Shown: positions 17,684 to 26,728, numbered from the stretch's first letter. The stretch is DNA of 64,000 nt from Nitrospirillum viridazoti CBAmc (GCF_000730165.1 NZ_CP022111.1:806001-870000); one strand, 5' to 3'. Made by a program: numbers and translations. The notes: a model not told the origin generated them from the sequence alone.

Positions 17684-18484
17684 TTATTTCCCGTGGGCGA
17701 TGAAGGGGCCGTTACGGAAGCCGGCCTTGCCGTAGCGGAATGGATCGCCTTCCGGCGTGGTCATGCCGCCGCCGGCGGCCAGCAGCACGGCGTGGCCGGC
17801 GGCCGTGTCCCATTCGCAGGTCGGTCCGAAGCGGGGATAGAGGTCGGCCACGCCCTCGGCGATGCGGCAGAACTTGACGGAACTGCCGCAGGCCAGGGTC
17901 TCGGCCACCGAATAGGCCTTGAGATAGGCCGCCAGCGCCTCGTCATTGGCGTGGGAGCGGGAGGAGACGACGGTGACGCCGGCGCGCGGCTGCGGGCGGC
18001 AGGTGATGGTTTCCCGCTCCCCGCCCGCGCGCTGGCGCCATGCCAGGGGCTTGGGTGCCAGCGAACCCGCGAACAGCTCGCCGCTGGCCGGGGCGTAGAC
18101 CACACCCAGCACGGGCTGGCCCTTGTCGACCAGGGCGATGTTCACCGTGAACTCGCCATTGCGCTTGATGAATTCCTTGGTGCCGTCCAGCGGGTCCACC
18201 AGCCAGAAGGGCTGGCGGGCCGCCACGGCTGGAATCTCGCCCCGCTCCGCCGCTTCTTCCGACACCGCTGGGATGGCGGGCGTCAGGCGCGCCAGGCCGG
18301 GCAGGATGACCGCCTCGGCGGCGTGGTCGGCCAGGGTGACGGGGCTGCCGTCCGACTTGGCGGTGGCGCCGTGGTCGCCCTCATAGAAGGGAAGGGTGGC
18401 GTGCCCCGCCTCGACCGCCAGCGCCGCGATGTCATCCAGAAGGGCGACAAGGTCCATTCGGGCGAGGACGGGGGCGGTGGTCAT
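17684..18484 (-). CDS. cysQ: 3'(2'),5'-bisphosphate nucleotidase CysQ
   Basis: Inositol-monophosphatase-fold, Mg-dependent and Li-sensitive phosphatase that removes the 3'-phosphate from PAP, a by-product of sulfate assimilation. The 266-residue protein carries the metal site FWLVDPLDGTKEFIKRNGEF, the upstream acidic AVSEEAAERGE and the C-terminal CEWDTAAGHAVLLAAGG. KEF after PLDGT is the CysQ signature that separates it from SuhB. Divergent from the nuclease gene across about 250 bp. Confidence 0.93.
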   Translation of the reverse strand: MTTAPVLARMDLVALLDDIAALAVEAGHATLPFYEGDHGATAKSDGSPVTLADHAAEAVILPGLARLTPAIPAVSEEAAERGEIPAVAARQPFWLVDPLDGTKEFIKRNGEFTVNIALVDKGQPVLGVVYAPASGELFAGSLAPKPLAWRQRAGGERETITCRPQPRAGVTVVSSRSHANDEALAAYLKAYSVAETLACGSSVKFCRIAEGVADLYPRFGPTCEWDTAAGHAVLLAAGGGMTTPEGDPFRYGKAGFRNGPFIAHGK

Positions 18485-18733
18485 GGGGCCAAGCCTATCT
18501 CTGTAGTGTCGCGGGGGATGATCGGGGAGGGGAATAGTGCATCGGCGCCCTGCTCAGCAACAGTCCAAACCCGAACGCCCACGCGCGGCTCTCATGCGCG
18601 CGGCTGTCCAATTTTAAACCGCATTCTAAGGGTAGGGCTATTGGGCGGCGTCAACCGCGCCGCGAATCCGCGCGATTGGGTGGCAGCGGGCGGCGATGGC
18701 GGGTGGGCGGCGGCGGGTGCTAGACTGGCGCCC

Positions 18734-19291
18734 ATGAGACTGACGCTTCCCCTCCTCATCGCCGTCCTCACCGTGTCCGCCGACGCCCTGGCCGCCCCAC
18801 CGCCCCCTGTCGGGGGGGGCGGCGATGTCATCGAGGGGCATGCCCAGGCGACCGAGGGGGACACCCTGTTGGTCGATGGGGGGGAGATCAGGCTGTACGG
18901 TATCGACGCGCCCGACCCCGGCCAAACCTGCCAGAACCGACGCGGCGCCACTTACGACTGTTTCGCCCAGGCGACCAAGGAATTGCAGGCCGTTGTCCAG
19001 GACAAGATCGTCCGCTGCACCACCAAGGAAAGCCCGCCCAAGCAGCGGCGCTTGGCCGTGTGCACGGTGGAGGGGCGGGACGTCGCCGGCATCATGGTGC
19101 GGGCCGGCTGGGCGCTGGCCTACACCGCCCTGACGCCGGACTATTACAACACCCAGGTCCTGGCCATGAGCCACCGCGCCGGCATGTGGGGCGGGCGGGT
19201 GGAGCCGCCCTGGCTGTGGCGCGACCGGCAGGCGACGCTGGAGGCCGATGCCACCGGCAAGCCCAGGAAAAAGCCCTCGGGCCAGCCGTGA
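18734..19291 (+). CDS. Secreted staphylococcal-nuclease-like protein
   Basis: A 185-residue exported protein with a signal peptide (MRLTLPLLIAVLTVSADALA, cleavage near residue 20-22) and an SNase/thermonuclease OB-fold (about 40-160). The motif GGEIRLYGIDAP supplies the first catalytic Arg. In most bacterial SNases the next residue is Glu (APE); here it is Asp (APDPGQTC). The second Arg region reads KQRRLAVC in place of the usual DRYGR, and AGWALAY is conserved. Four cysteines suggest disulfides. The ATG at 18734 begins the signal peptide; the longer open frame upstream is antisense to cysQ. Activity is plausible but the altered residues leave it uncertain. Confidence 0.85.
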   Translation: MRLTLPLLIAVLTVSADALAAPPPPVGGGGDVIEGHAQATEGDTLLVDGGEIRLYGIDAPDPGQTCQNRRGATYDCFAQATKELQAVVQDKIVRCTTKESPPKQRRLAVCTVEGRDVAGIMVRAGWALAYTALTPDYYNTQVLAMSHRAGMWGGRVEPPWLWRDRQATLEADATGKPRKKPSGQP

Positions 19292-19426
19292 GGCCGGCCT
19301 GAAGATACCGGCGGCCTGCAATCCGCCGGGATGCCACCTACGTGATTGAGGGGGGGGCGGTAGGGGGCCAGAGCCACAGTGCCGCGCAAAGACACGGGCG
19401 CACCCCTGCTGACGCCTGGAAAACAC

Positions 19427-19456
19427 TTGACCGCGACCGCCGGGGCCATCACCTAT
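19427..19456 (+). promoter_or_regulatory. Possible infA promoter
   Basis: TTGACC at 19427-19432 and ACCTAT at 19451-19456 are separated by 18 bp, giving a start near 19463 and a leader of about 50 nt before infA. The -35 is good, the -10 only fair. Confidence 0.35.
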
Positions 19457-19511
19457 GTCGCCGAAATTGCGCGTATCCCGCAGTCCACCCGTTTTTTCCT
19501 GAAAGGAAGTT

Positions 19512-19730
19512 ATGTCGAAGGAGGATTTGATCGAGTTTTCCGGCACGGTGACCGAACTGCTGCCGAACGCGATGTTCCGCGTCAAGCTCGATAACGAACA
19601 CGAAGTGCTGGCCCACACCTCCGGCAAGATGCGCAAGAATCGCATCCGCGTGCTGGCGGGTGACCGGGTCAACGTCGAAATGACGCCCTACGACCTGACC
19701 AAGGGCCGCATCACCTTCCGCTTCAAGTAA
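19512..19730 (+). CDS. infA: Translation initiation factor IF-1
   Basis: A 72-residue S1/OB-fold protein that binds the 30S A site during initiation. The whole protein matches the family ([19 protein letters not shown] at the start, [19 protein letters not shown] in the middle, RITFRFK at the end) and has the standard length. A purine-rich GAAAGGAAG ribosome site precedes the ATG. Upstream of maf and the RNase E/G gene, an order seen in many alphaproteobacteria. Confidence 0.98.
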   Translation: MSKEDLIEFSGTVTELLPNAMFRVKLDNEHEVLAHTSGKMRKNRIRVLAGDRVNVEMTPYDLTKGRITFRFK

Positions 19731-19744
19731 GCGGACGGTCGCCC

Positions 19745-20374
19745 ATGGTGCGCGTGCAAGCGGACGGGACGGGGCGGATGCCACGACAGCTCCCGCCGCT
19801 GGTGCTGGCGTCCAGTTCCCCGCGCCGTCGGGAACTGCTGGCCCAGATCGGGGTGACGCCGGCCGGCATCGACCCGGCCGACATCGACGAAAGCCCGCTG
19901 GTGGATGAGCTGCCGGCCCATCACGCCCTGCGCCTGGCCAAGGCCAAGGCGGAGGTGGTGGCCGCCCGTAGCGCGGGGTCGGTCGTCCTCGCCGCCGACA
20001 CGGTGGTGGGTTGCGGCCGCCGTATCCTGCCCAAGGCGGAAAGCGCCGACGACGTGCGCCGCTGCCTGGATCTGCTGTCCGGCCGCCGCCATCGCGTCTA
20101 TGGTGGCCTGTGCGTCATCGACGCGGCGGGTAAGGTCCGCACCCGGCTGGTGCAGACCGCCGTGCTGTTCAAGAAACTGAGCCGCGCCGAGATCGACGCC
20201 TATCTCGCCTGTGGCGAGGGCGTGGGCAAGGCCGGGGGCTATGCCATCCAGGGACGCGCCGCACTCTTCGCGCGCGGGCTGGTCGGTTCCCACAGCAATG
20301 TCGTGGGCCTATCCCTGTTCGAGACGGCGGCCCTGTTGCGTGCCGCCGGCATCGATCCGCTCTTGGCCGCGTGA
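19745..20374 (+). CDS. maf: Maf family nucleotide pyrophosphatase
   Basis: Hydrolyses non-canonical or pyrimidine nucleoside triphosphates to monophosphates; linked to septum inhibition in Bacillus. The 209-residue protein has the Maf signature LASSSPRRRELLAQIGV near its start, the catalytic Asp in VLAADTVVG and the C-terminal KAGGYAIQG loop. It begins 14 bp after infA. An in-frame ATG at 19778 would remove 11 weakly conserved residues and place the start closer to the LASSSP motif; either start is possible. Confidence 0.93.
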   Translation: MVRVQADGTGRMPRQLPPLVLASSSPRRRELLAQIGVTPAGIDPADIDESPLVDELPAHHALRLAKAKAEVVAARSAGSVVLAADTVVGCGRRILPKAESADDVRRCLDLLSGRRHRVYGGLCVIDAAGKVRTRLVQTAVLFKKLSRAEIDAYLACGEGVGKAGGYAIQGRAALFARGLVGSHSNVVGLSLFETAALLRAAGIDPLLAA

Positions 20375-20387
20375 CGGGCCGGCCCTG

Positions 20388-21704
20388 ATGGCCCGCGAAC
20401 TCCATATCGACGTGACATCGCCGGCGCAGGGGCCCGCCCTGCGCCGCGCCGCCGTGCTGACCGACGGCGTGTTGTCGGATCTCTACATCGACCGGGTGGA
20501 GCGGCCCACCCTGGCCGGCGCCGTGATTCGCGGCCGTGTCACCCGTATCGTTGCCGGCATGAACGCCGCCTTCGTCGACATCGGCACCGGCCGCGACGGT
20601 CTGTTGCCCGCCGCCGACGTGCGCGTGCCCCAGGGGCGTGATAAGGGCGCCCCCAAGGATCGTCCGGCCGCGCGGCCCCAGGGCCCCATCGGCACGGCCT
20701 TGCGGGCCGGGCAGACCATCATCGTCCAGGTCAAGGCCGACCCCGTGGGCGCCAAGGGCGCGTTGCTGTCCATGGACGTGGCGCTGCCCGGCCGTTTCCT
20801 GGTGCACACGCCGCTGGCGGCCGGCATCCACGTGTCCAAGCGCCTGGGGCAGGGGGCCAGCGCCGCGGCGGAGCGTGCGCGCCTCACCACCGTGGTGCGC
20901 GACGCCGTGCCCATCAGCAGCCAGGGTCGGGCCGGTGGCTGGGCAGGTGGCTGGATCGTGCGCGCCGCTGCCGCCGCCGTGCCCGCCGATTGGCTGGCGC
21001 AGGAGGCGGAGGCCTTGGCGATGGACTGGCGCGGCGTGGCGCGGGCCGGCAACGGACCGCCGGCCACGCTATTGGCTGCACCCCATGCCGGCGTCCGCGC
21101 CCTGATGGAACAGACGGGACAGCCTGTATCGGCCATCCTGGTGGATGACCGCGCCGCCAACGGCCAGGACCTGTATGCGGAGCTGCGCCGCTGGTGCGAC
21201 GACCGCGCCACCGACCTGCTGCCAACGCTGAAACGCGTCCCCACCGGCCTGCCGCTGTTCGATGGCGGGGACCTGGACGGCGCCATCGCCACCTTGCTGC
21301 GTCCGCGCGTCCCCTTGCGGGGAGCCGCCGCCGGCAGCCTGGTCATCGAGCGGACCGAGGCGCTGACCGTCATCGACGTGAACGGCGGTGAGAAGGGCGA
21401 CCCCCTGGCCGTCAACCTGGCGGCGGTGCCGGAAATCGCCCGCCAGCTGCGTCTGCGCAATGTGGGCGGCATCGTGGTGGTGGACTTCATCAACCTGTCG
21501 CGGCCGCCGGACCGCGAACGGCTGATCCTCGCCCTGACCGGGGCGGTGGCGGACGATCCCGGCAATACCCAGGTCTATGGCATGTCCCGCCTGGGCCTGG
21601 TCGAGATGACGCGCCAGCGCCGGGGACCATCCCTGCTGGACCTTGTGGCGGCTGACGCGCCGGCCCCGGGCGTTTTGTCCGACGATGATGACGCCGTGAT
21701 GTGA
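20388..21704 (+). CDS. rng: Ribonuclease E/G family protein, short form
   Basis: Endoribonuclease for RNA decay and rRNA processing. Residues about 35-125 form an S1 domain (GRVTRIVAGMNAAFVDIGTG), and the DNase-I-like catalytic part has VIDVNGGEKGDP and VVVDFINLSRPPDRE, where the two Mg-binding Asp residues sit. At 438 residues it ends soon after EMTRQRRGPSLLDL and lacks the CPxC Zn-link through which RNase E/G forms dimers of dimers, so quaternary structure may differ. ATG 20388 lies 13 bp after maf; the earlier part of the open frame overlaps maf and is not coding. Gene order maf-RNase-yacG is common in alphaproteobacteria. Confidence 0.88.
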   Translation: MARELHIDVTSPAQGPALRRAAVLTDGVLSDLYIDRVERPTLAGAVIRGRVTRIVAGMNAAFVDIGTGRDGLLPAADVRVPQGRDKGAPKDRPAARPQGPIGTALRAGQTIIVQVKADPVGAKGALLSMDVALPGRFLVHTPLAAGIHVSKRLGQGASAAAERARLTTVVRDAVPISSQGRAGGWAGGWIVRAAAAAVPADWLAQEAEALAMDWRGVARAGNGPPATLLAAPHAGVRALMEQTGQPVSAILVDDRAANGQDLYAELRRWCDDRATDLLPTLKRVPTGLPLFDGGDLDGAIATLLRPRVPLRGAAAGSLVIERTEALTVIDVNGGEKGDPLAVNLAAVPEIARQLRLRNVGGIVVVDFINLSRPPDRERLILALTGAVADDPGNTQVYGMSRLGLVEMTRQRRGPSLLDLVAADAPAPGVLSDDDDAVM

Positions 21705-21715
21705 GTGATGTTGCC

Positions 21716-21928
21716 ATGACCGACCAACCGATTCCCCTGAAGCCCCGCAAGTCCCGCGCGGCCTGCCCCATCTGCGGCCGGCCGCCGGCACCCGAGGCGA
21801 AGCCCTTCTGTTCCCCCCGTTGCGCCGACGTCGACCTGGGACGCTGGCTGAACGAAAGCTACCGCGTGCCCGTGACCGAGGAGACGGACGAGGATGGCGA
21901 GACCGCCCCAGGAGTGGAGCGGGACTGA
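21716..21928 (+). CDS. yacG: DNA gyrase inhibitor YacG (zinc-binding)
   Basis: Small zinc protein of the YacG family; in E. coli it binds GyrB and inhibits gyrase. Two CxxC-type pairs are visible: CPICGRP and CSPRC, followed by ADVDLGRWLNESYRVP, the family hallmark. About 70 residues with an acidic tail. The frame opens at a GTG (21701) overlapping the stop of the RNase gene; ATG 21716 begins at the usual position before the zinc motif, but a coupled GTG start cannot be excluded. Confidence 0.9.
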   Translation: MTDQPIPLKPRKSRAACPICGRPPAPEAKPFCSPRCADVDLGRWLNESYRVPVTEETDEDGETAPGVERD

Positions 21929-22011
21929 GTCCCGGCACCCCGTCATATCCCTAAATTTGCGAGTAAAATCAGCCATCTAAAAAAAATCTGAAAAAGATCG
22001 AAACAACAGGC

Positions 22012-22040
22012 TGGACAAGCCCGCCGGACTTGTCTACATA
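22012..22040 (+). promoter_or_regulatory. Promoter of tRNA-Phe
   Basis: TGGACA (22012-22017) and TACATA (22035-22040) are spaced by exactly 17 bp, predicting a start near 22047 and a 5' leader of about 90 nt before the mature tRNA. The AT-rich run at 21979-22000 could act as an UP-like element. It is the best sigma-70-type match noticed in the window. Confidence 0.6.
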
Positions 22041-22138
22041 CAGCCACCTCGACGCGCCGCGGACGCCAACGCCACGGCAACGGGTCACAAAAACCCACGC
22101 GAGATCAGGGACTTAGCGCCTGCTACGTTCCTCTGGAT

Positions 22139-22214
22139 GCCCAGGTAGCTCAGTTGGTAGAGCAGGGGACTGAAAATCCCCGTGTCGGTGGTTCGATTCC
22201 GCCCCTGGGCACCA
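22139..22214 (+). tRNA. tRNA-Phe (anticodon GAA)
   Basis: A 76-nt cloverleaf with CCA encoded. The acceptor stem GCCCAGG pairs with CCTGGGC; the anticodon stem GGGGA/TCCCC encloses CTGAAAA with GAA at 22172-22174; the T arm has GGTTCGATTCC. All conserved positions (T8, GG in the D loop, TTC) are present. Confidence 0.98.
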
Positions 22215-22278
22215 TTTTCTTCCAATAGAATCAGCAGTTTGTTTGGCTTGGCTGGCGTGTTTCGCTTTTTGTCATCGC

Positions 22279-23415
22279 TTACCGCAGCACGCCGTTTGAA
22301 TCCGCCAGGCGCACGTCGTGCATCTGGTCCAGATAGGCCTCGTAGTAGCCTTTGTGGGAAGCGCCGACGATGGCCAGCAGGCGCGTGCCCGGATGCTGGC
22401 CCAGCACGTCGCGGATGTTCGCGACCATGCGCAGATTGCGCGTCTCCCAATAACCGACATAGCCTCTGCCGAAGGCTTGTGGTGACGGCTCCATGAGAGC
22501 GGCGCCGAAGTCGGACTGGTAGGTCAGCAGCGGGACCGTCGGCGCATTGTACGCCCGGTACATCTTCAGCAGCCCGTCGGGTAGGGACAGGTCGGCTTCC
22601 AGCCGCTTGTCCGCGGCCTCGCGGGCCTTGGTGGCGGGATTGTCCCAGGCCTTGGTGATCGCGGCCGCGTAGGCGTCGCGGTCGGCCGGGTCGGGCGTGT
22701 CGGCGGTGTGATCGTCGACGCTCCACACCCGTTCCAGCCCCAGCCGTGCCGCCAGCGGGGCGGCGACCAGATAGGTCTCGTTGCGCCGGCTCTTCAGCGT
22801 GTCCAGCTTGGCGGCCAGCTCGCTGGTCACGCCGTCCCCCTCCCGCCGCTCACCCGGCTCAAGGCGCAGCCATTGCACCAGGGCGGAGGCCGGTTCCCCC
22901 GCCGCCAGGAAGATGGCCGCCAGGTGACGGCGATCGGCGGGGGTGGGCGCGGCCGGCCAAGCCGCAAGCAGGCGTTCGGCCTCGGCGGTCGCCGCAGGCA
23001 CGTCCAGTCCCGTGGCCTGCCCGGCGGCCGTCAGGTCGGGGCAATAATCCTGGACGGTCGATGCGTAACGGGCCGGATAGCGGCGCAGGCTGTCACATTG
23101 AAGGCCCGAGAGGCTTTCGGTGGCAATGGCGGTGGGATGCCAAGCCGCGAGGCGGGTCAGCAACGGTTCCAGCATGTCCGGTCGCGGATCGGCCTTGAAC
23201 CCTGACAAATGCGGGCTACCCAAGACCAGCACCTCGTTGGCCTTGCCTGGTGGCGGCCCCTTCAATCGGTCGGGCTTGAACGACGGGTGGTAATCCGTTG
23301 CAGCGGTCCCGGCGTTCGCCGGGACGGCCCCGGCATATGTCAGGGCGCTGAGAAACAGGGCCAAGCCCAGGCGGGCTGACCCCAGGCGGGTTGACCGGTA
23401 ACGGACGCGTTTCAT
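22279..23415 (-). CDS. Secreted DUF5694-like protein (TraB/ChaN-like fold)
   Basis: A 378-residue exported protein with an N-terminal signal peptide (Arg-rich start, hydrophobic LGLALFLSALTYAGA, cleavage near residue 36). It shows EVLVLGSPHLSGF followed by a helical segment ending in HPTAIATES, then RVWSVDDHTAD and near the end ETRNLRMVANIRDV and RLLAIVGASHKGYYEAYL, a pattern matching DUF5694 and more distantly the TraB/GumN and ChaN groups. Biochemical role unknown. A 15-bp near-perfect tandem duplication inside the signal-peptide region (23366-23395) gives the repeated RLGSARLG sequence. Monocistronic, convergent with tRNA-Phe. Confidence 0.7.
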   Translation of the reverse strand: MKRVRYRSTRLGSARLGLALFLSALTYAGAVPANAGTAATDYHPSFKPDRLKGPPPGKANEVLVLGSPHLSGFKADPRPDMLEPLLTRLAAWHPTAIATESLSGLQCDSLRRYPARYASTVQDYCPDLTAAGQATGLDVPAATAEAERLLAAWPAAPTPADRRHLAAIFLAAGEPASALVQWLRLEPGERREGDGVTSELAAKLDTLKSRRNETYLVAAPLAARLGLERVWSVDDHTADTPDPADRDAYAAAITKAWDNPATKAREAADKRLEADLSLPDGLLKMYRAYNAPTVPLLTYQSDFGAALMEPSPQAFGRGYVGYWETRNLRMVANIRDVLGQHPGTRLLAIVGASHKGYYEAYLDQMHDVRLADSNGVLR

Positions 23416-23590
23416 GGACCCCCCAAAAGACTGTGCGTCAACGCGGTGATCATCCTGATCTCCACGGTCCCGCGAAAGGGCCGCTTCGCCGCCCGTCGCC
23501 CGGTCCGCCTATGATCCGCCGCACGTCCAACACCGTATCGTTCGGTGCCGGGGACAACGGGCCCTGGGGCACGGCTGGAAAGGGCTTGAG

Positions 23591-24118
23591 ATGTGGAGAC
23601 GGATTTGCGCCGCGCTGCTGTGCGTTCCGCTGCTCACCAGCTGCGCCGGGATGGCGCCCAAGGATTTCGCGGGCGGCACGCCCCCGTTGGTCTTGGAGGA
23701 TTATTTCACCGGCCATACCAAGGCCTGGGGATTGTTCGAGGATCGTTTCGGCAAGGTGCGCCGCCAATTCACCGTCGACATCGACGGCACCCGGCAGGAT
23801 GGCGCCCTGATCCTTCACGAACGTTTCCTGTACAACGACGGCGAACGGGAGGAGCGGACCTGGACGGTGCGTCGGGTAGCGCCAGATCGCTATGAGGGGA
23901 CGGCCGGCGACGTCGTGGGCGTGGCGCGTGGCGTGGCGTCGGGCAACGCCTTCAACTGGGCCTACCGCCTTGACCTCAAGGTCGGCGACGGCACCATGCG
24001 CGTCGCCTTCGATGACTAGATGTTCCTGCAGCCCGGCGGCGTCCTGCTGAACCGGGCCCACGTCACCAAATGGGGCATCGAAATCGGGTCGGTCAGCATC
24101 TTCTTCCAAAAGGAATAA
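23591..24118 (+). pseudogene. DUF3833 lipoprotein gene interrupted by an amber codon
   Basis: Lipoprotein-type N-terminus (LLCVPLLTSCAG, lipobox Cys at residue 18) followed by the DUF3833 pattern: DYFTGHTKAWGLFEDRFGKV, ERFLYNDGEREERTW and GNAFNWAYRLDLKVG. The frame meets TAG at 24017-24019 after RVAFDD, exactly where the family, as I recall it, has DDWMYLQ, and continues in frame with MFLQPGGVLLNRAHVTKWG and ends in IFFQKE at TAA 24116-24118. A single TGG-to-TAG change accounts for this. It may be a recent nonsense mutation, a sequencing error or a readthrough site. Without the last 32 residues the protein lacks the final conserved block. Confidence 0.75.
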
Positions 24119-24133
24119 AGGCGAAGGACCGGG

Positions 24134-24184
24134 GCCAGGCCGGGCGCGGCGGTCCGCCGGCCCCGGCCCCGGCCCGGCCTTGGC
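24134..24184. terminator. GC-rich inverted repeat between convergent genes
   Basis: Arms at 24134-24145 (GCCAGGCCGGGC) and 24172-24184 pair with one bulge and enclose a very GC-rich loop. It lies between the DUF3833 gene and the chemoreceptor stop. There is no T-tract, so it may be a Rho-dependent or structural element. Confidence 0.35.
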
Positions 24185-24185
24185 T

Positions 24186-25865
24186 TCAGGCGGCGCGCAG
24201 CTTGGCGAAGAAGTCGGCCACGGCCTCCTGCAGGCGGGCTGATTCCTTGGCCAGGCTCTGCGAGGCGCCCAGCACCTGGACCGAGGCGGCGGCGGTCTCT
24301 TCCGAGGCCTCGGCCACGGCGCCGATGTTGTTGGAGACCAGCACCGTGCCCTTGGAGGCTTCGCTCACGTTGCGGGTGATTTCCCGCGTGGCCGCACCTT
24401 GCTCCTCCACCGCGGCGGCGATGACGGAGGTGCCGGCCCCGATGTCGCGGATGGTGGACTGGATCTGGCGGATGGCGCTGACGGCGTCCGTCGTCTCCTG
24501 CTGGATGGCGGCGACCTGGGCGCCGATGTCCTCGGTCGCCTTGGCGGTCTGGTTGGCCAGGGCCTTCACCTCGGTGGCGACGACGGCGAAGCCCTTGCCG
24601 GCCTCACCCGCCCGGGCCGCCTCGATGGTGGCGTTCAGCGCCAGCAGGTTGGTCTGGCTGGCGATTTCGCGGATCAGGCTGATCACCGCCTCGATGCGCT
24701 GGGCGCCCTCGGCCAGCCCGTTGACGGTGGCGTCGGTCTCTTCGGCCTGGCGCACAGCCTCATCGGCCACAGTGGCGGATTGCAGGGCCTGGCGGCTGAT
24801 CTCCCCGATGGAGGCGGTCAGCTCCTCGGTCGCGGCGGCCACGGTCTGCACGTTGGTGGACGCTTCCTCCGCGCCCGTGGCCACGGCCTGCACCTGGCGG
24901 CGGTTGCCGTCCACGATCTGGGTCAGGCGGGCGGCCGTCTGGCCCAGTTCCTCCGACGCGTGGGCGACGAAGTTCACCAGCTCGGTCGAGACCTTATCGA
25001 ACTCCTCGATATGCTGCTCGCGCAGGCGCACGCGGGCCTCACGGCGCAGCTGCTCCTGCCGGGCCTGCTCCGCCAACTCATCGGCGCGGATCATGCTGTC
25101 GCGGAAGACGGCCACGGCGGCGGCCATGCGGCCGATCTCGTCCAGGCGGTCGGCGCCGGGGATCTGGACTGACAGGTCATGGTCGGCCAGGCGGCCCATG
25201 GCGCCTGTCATGTCGTCCAGCGGCTTGGACACCAGGTGGATCAGCGCGAAGCCGGCCAGGCCACCCAGGGCCAGCGACAGGATCAGCGCGCCGATGACCA
25301 CCGTCCTGGCGGTCTGGTAGTTGTCACGGTTGGCCTTGGCGGCCTCGTCCGCGCCCTTCATGTTGATGTCGGCATCGGCCTTCAACGCTTGGCGCAACTT
25401 GGTGAAGGTGTCGATCATCTCCCCCCGGAAGGAGGCGACGGCGTCGTCCAACTTGCCGTCGTGGGCGGTGGCCAGCAGCTTCTCATGCATGCCCAGATAG
25501 GTCGTCCAGATGCGCTGGATGTCGTCCGCCGCCCCGCGTTCCTCGCCGGGGCTGATCATCGGCTGGTAAGCCGTCCAGGACTTGTCAAAGTCCGCCAGGG
25601 TGGCGGCGAAGCGCCTCTCCACCTCTGCCCGCATGGCCGGCTCCTTCACCAGCAGATAGGACCCTTCCAGCGAGCGGAAGCGTTCCGTCGCCTGGACGAT
25701 CTGTCCCACCGCGCGGGTGGAGGGCAGCCAGTCGTCACGGATATCCATCGCGGAGGCGTTCATGCGCGCGGCCTGCATCATGGCGACCACGCCCAGGATC
25801 AGGGTGATGCCCAAGACGGCGCTGAACGCCAGGATCACCTTGTGGCGGATGGACAGGTTTTTCAT
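24186..25865 (-). CDS. Methyl-accepting chemotaxis protein
   Basis: A 559-residue transmembrane chemoreceptor. TM1 spans about residues 9-30, a four-helix-bundle-type periplasmic ligand domain of about 160 residues follows, TM2 lies near 190-212, then a HAMP domain and the long signalling coiled coil. The highly conserved hairpin tip [20 protein letters not shown], which contacts CheA/CheW, is intact. No C-terminal NWETF-type CheR/CheB tether is present (the protein ends in FFAKLRAA). Ligand unknown. Directly upstream of the start is a 12-bp repeat (25889-25915). Not next to che genes, so it probably feeds a chemosensory cluster elsewhere. Confidence 0.95.
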   Translation of the reverse strand: MKNLSIRHKVILAFSAVLGITLILGVVAMMQAARMNASAMDIRDDWLPSTRAVGQIVQATERFRSLEGSYLLVKEPAMRAEVERRFAATLADFDKSWTAYQPMISPGEERGAADDIQRIWTTYLGMHEKLLATAHDGKLDDAVASFRGEMIDTFTKLRQALKADADINMKGADEAAKANRDNYQTARTVVIGALILSLALGGLAGFALIHLVSKPLDDMTGAMGRLADHDLSVQIPGADRLDEIGRMAAAVAVFRDSMIRADELAEQARQEQLRREARVRLREQHIEEFDKVSTELVNFVAHASEELGQTAARLTQIVDGNRRQVQAVATGAEEASTNVQTVAAATEELTASIGEISRQALQSATVADEAVRQAEETDATVNGLAEGAQRIEAVISLIREIASQTNLLALNATIEAARAGEAGKGFAVVATEVKALANQTAKATEDIGAQVAAIQQETTDAVSAIRQIQSTIRDIGAGTSVIAAAVEEQGAATREITRNVSEASKGTVLVSNNIGAVAEASEETAAASVQVLGASQSLAKESARLQEAVADFFAKLRAA

Positions 25866-25888
25866 GGCCTTCGACGCTCCTCACCCTA

Positions 25889-25915
25889 GCGGGTGCCCCC
25901 AACGCGGGTGCCCCC
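25889..25915. repeat. 12-bp direct repeat upstream of the chemoreceptor gene
   Basis: GCGGGTGCCCCC at 25889-25900 recurs at 25904-25915, spaced by 3 bp, 24 bp upstream of the minus-strand start codon, where it could affect the ribosome-binding region. Confidence 0.7.
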
Positions 25916-26068
25916 CAAAAATCAGGGCGCCATCGCCATCAAATGGCCCTCGGCCAGACAGCATTGAGGACTTACGGAGGGACGGCGCCATGAAGCCGAA
26001 TACTCAGTTAAGCATATTAAGGATCGGTAAAGCGCGGACCTATGCTGTGGGTTAGGGCGCCAATCCCC

Positions 26069-26728
26069 TCAGCTCCCGCCGTCGGCGCAGGGGGACGCGG
26101 CGGGGCCCGGCGCCGCGGCGTCCAGGCGGCCCAGGCTGTCGGCCACGGCGGCGGCCAGCTGCGCCGCGCCATTGGACAGGGCGGCGGCGGCCGCGTCGGG
26201 CGTGGCGGCGGCCACGGGCAGGCTGAAGCCGGCGCGGCAGGTGGACGCCGCGCCTTGCGGCAGGCGCCGCATGGTCCAGCTGCCGTCCACCACGGCGGTG
26301 CCGCCGGGGGTGGCGTCGAAGCGTTCGATGCGCAGTGCCAGGCGGTACTGCGGCGGGCCGTTGGGTGCCGGGGCCACGGGCGCCTGGTAGATATCGGTGG
26401 CGCGCAGCCGTTGCCACAGGACGTTGGCCAGCGCCAGTCGCATTTCATCCGCCACCGGGGCCGCCCAGCGGTCGTCGTCGCGCACGTCCAGCCGGCCGCC
26501 GGCATCGGTCAGCACCAGCTGGGTGCGGTTCAGCCGCTCCGGCACCGTCACCGGCAATACCTCCACCAGCACCCGCGCGGCGCCGGTCGCCGGCTCACCG
26601 GCCGGCTGCGGGGCCAGCGCGTGGTAGCGGATGGGGGTGGAACCGCCGCAACCGGCCAGCAGGACCAGGCCCGTCAGGCCGGCGAGGGCGGAAAGGGAAC
26701 GGGGGAACGGGGTGGGGCTCGTGCTCAT
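26069..26728 (-). CDS. pqiC: PqiC-like outer-membrane lipoprotein
   Basis: A 219-residue lipoprotein of the PqiC/ABC-type transport auxiliary family. The signal peptide ends in a lipobox LVLLAGC (Cys near residue 27), and the VLVEVLPVTVPERLNRTQLVL segment with the later DRWAAPVADEMRLALANVLW is typical of the family. In E. coli PqiC rings sit at the inner face of the outer membrane and dock with PqiB. Its start overlaps the pqiB stop by 4 bp. Last gene of pqiA1-pqiA2-pqiB-pqiC. Confidence 0.88.
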   Translation of the reverse strand: MSTSPTPFPRSLSALAGLTGLVLLAGCGGSTPIRYHALAPQPAGEPATGAARVLVEVLPVTVPERLNRTQLVLTDAGGRLDVRDDDRWAAPVADEMRLALANVLWQRLRATDIYQAPVAPAPNGPPQYRLALRIERFDATPGGTAVVDGSWTMRRLPQGAASTCRAGFSLPVAAATPDAAAAALSNGAAQLAAAVADSLGRLDAAAPGPAASPCADGGS

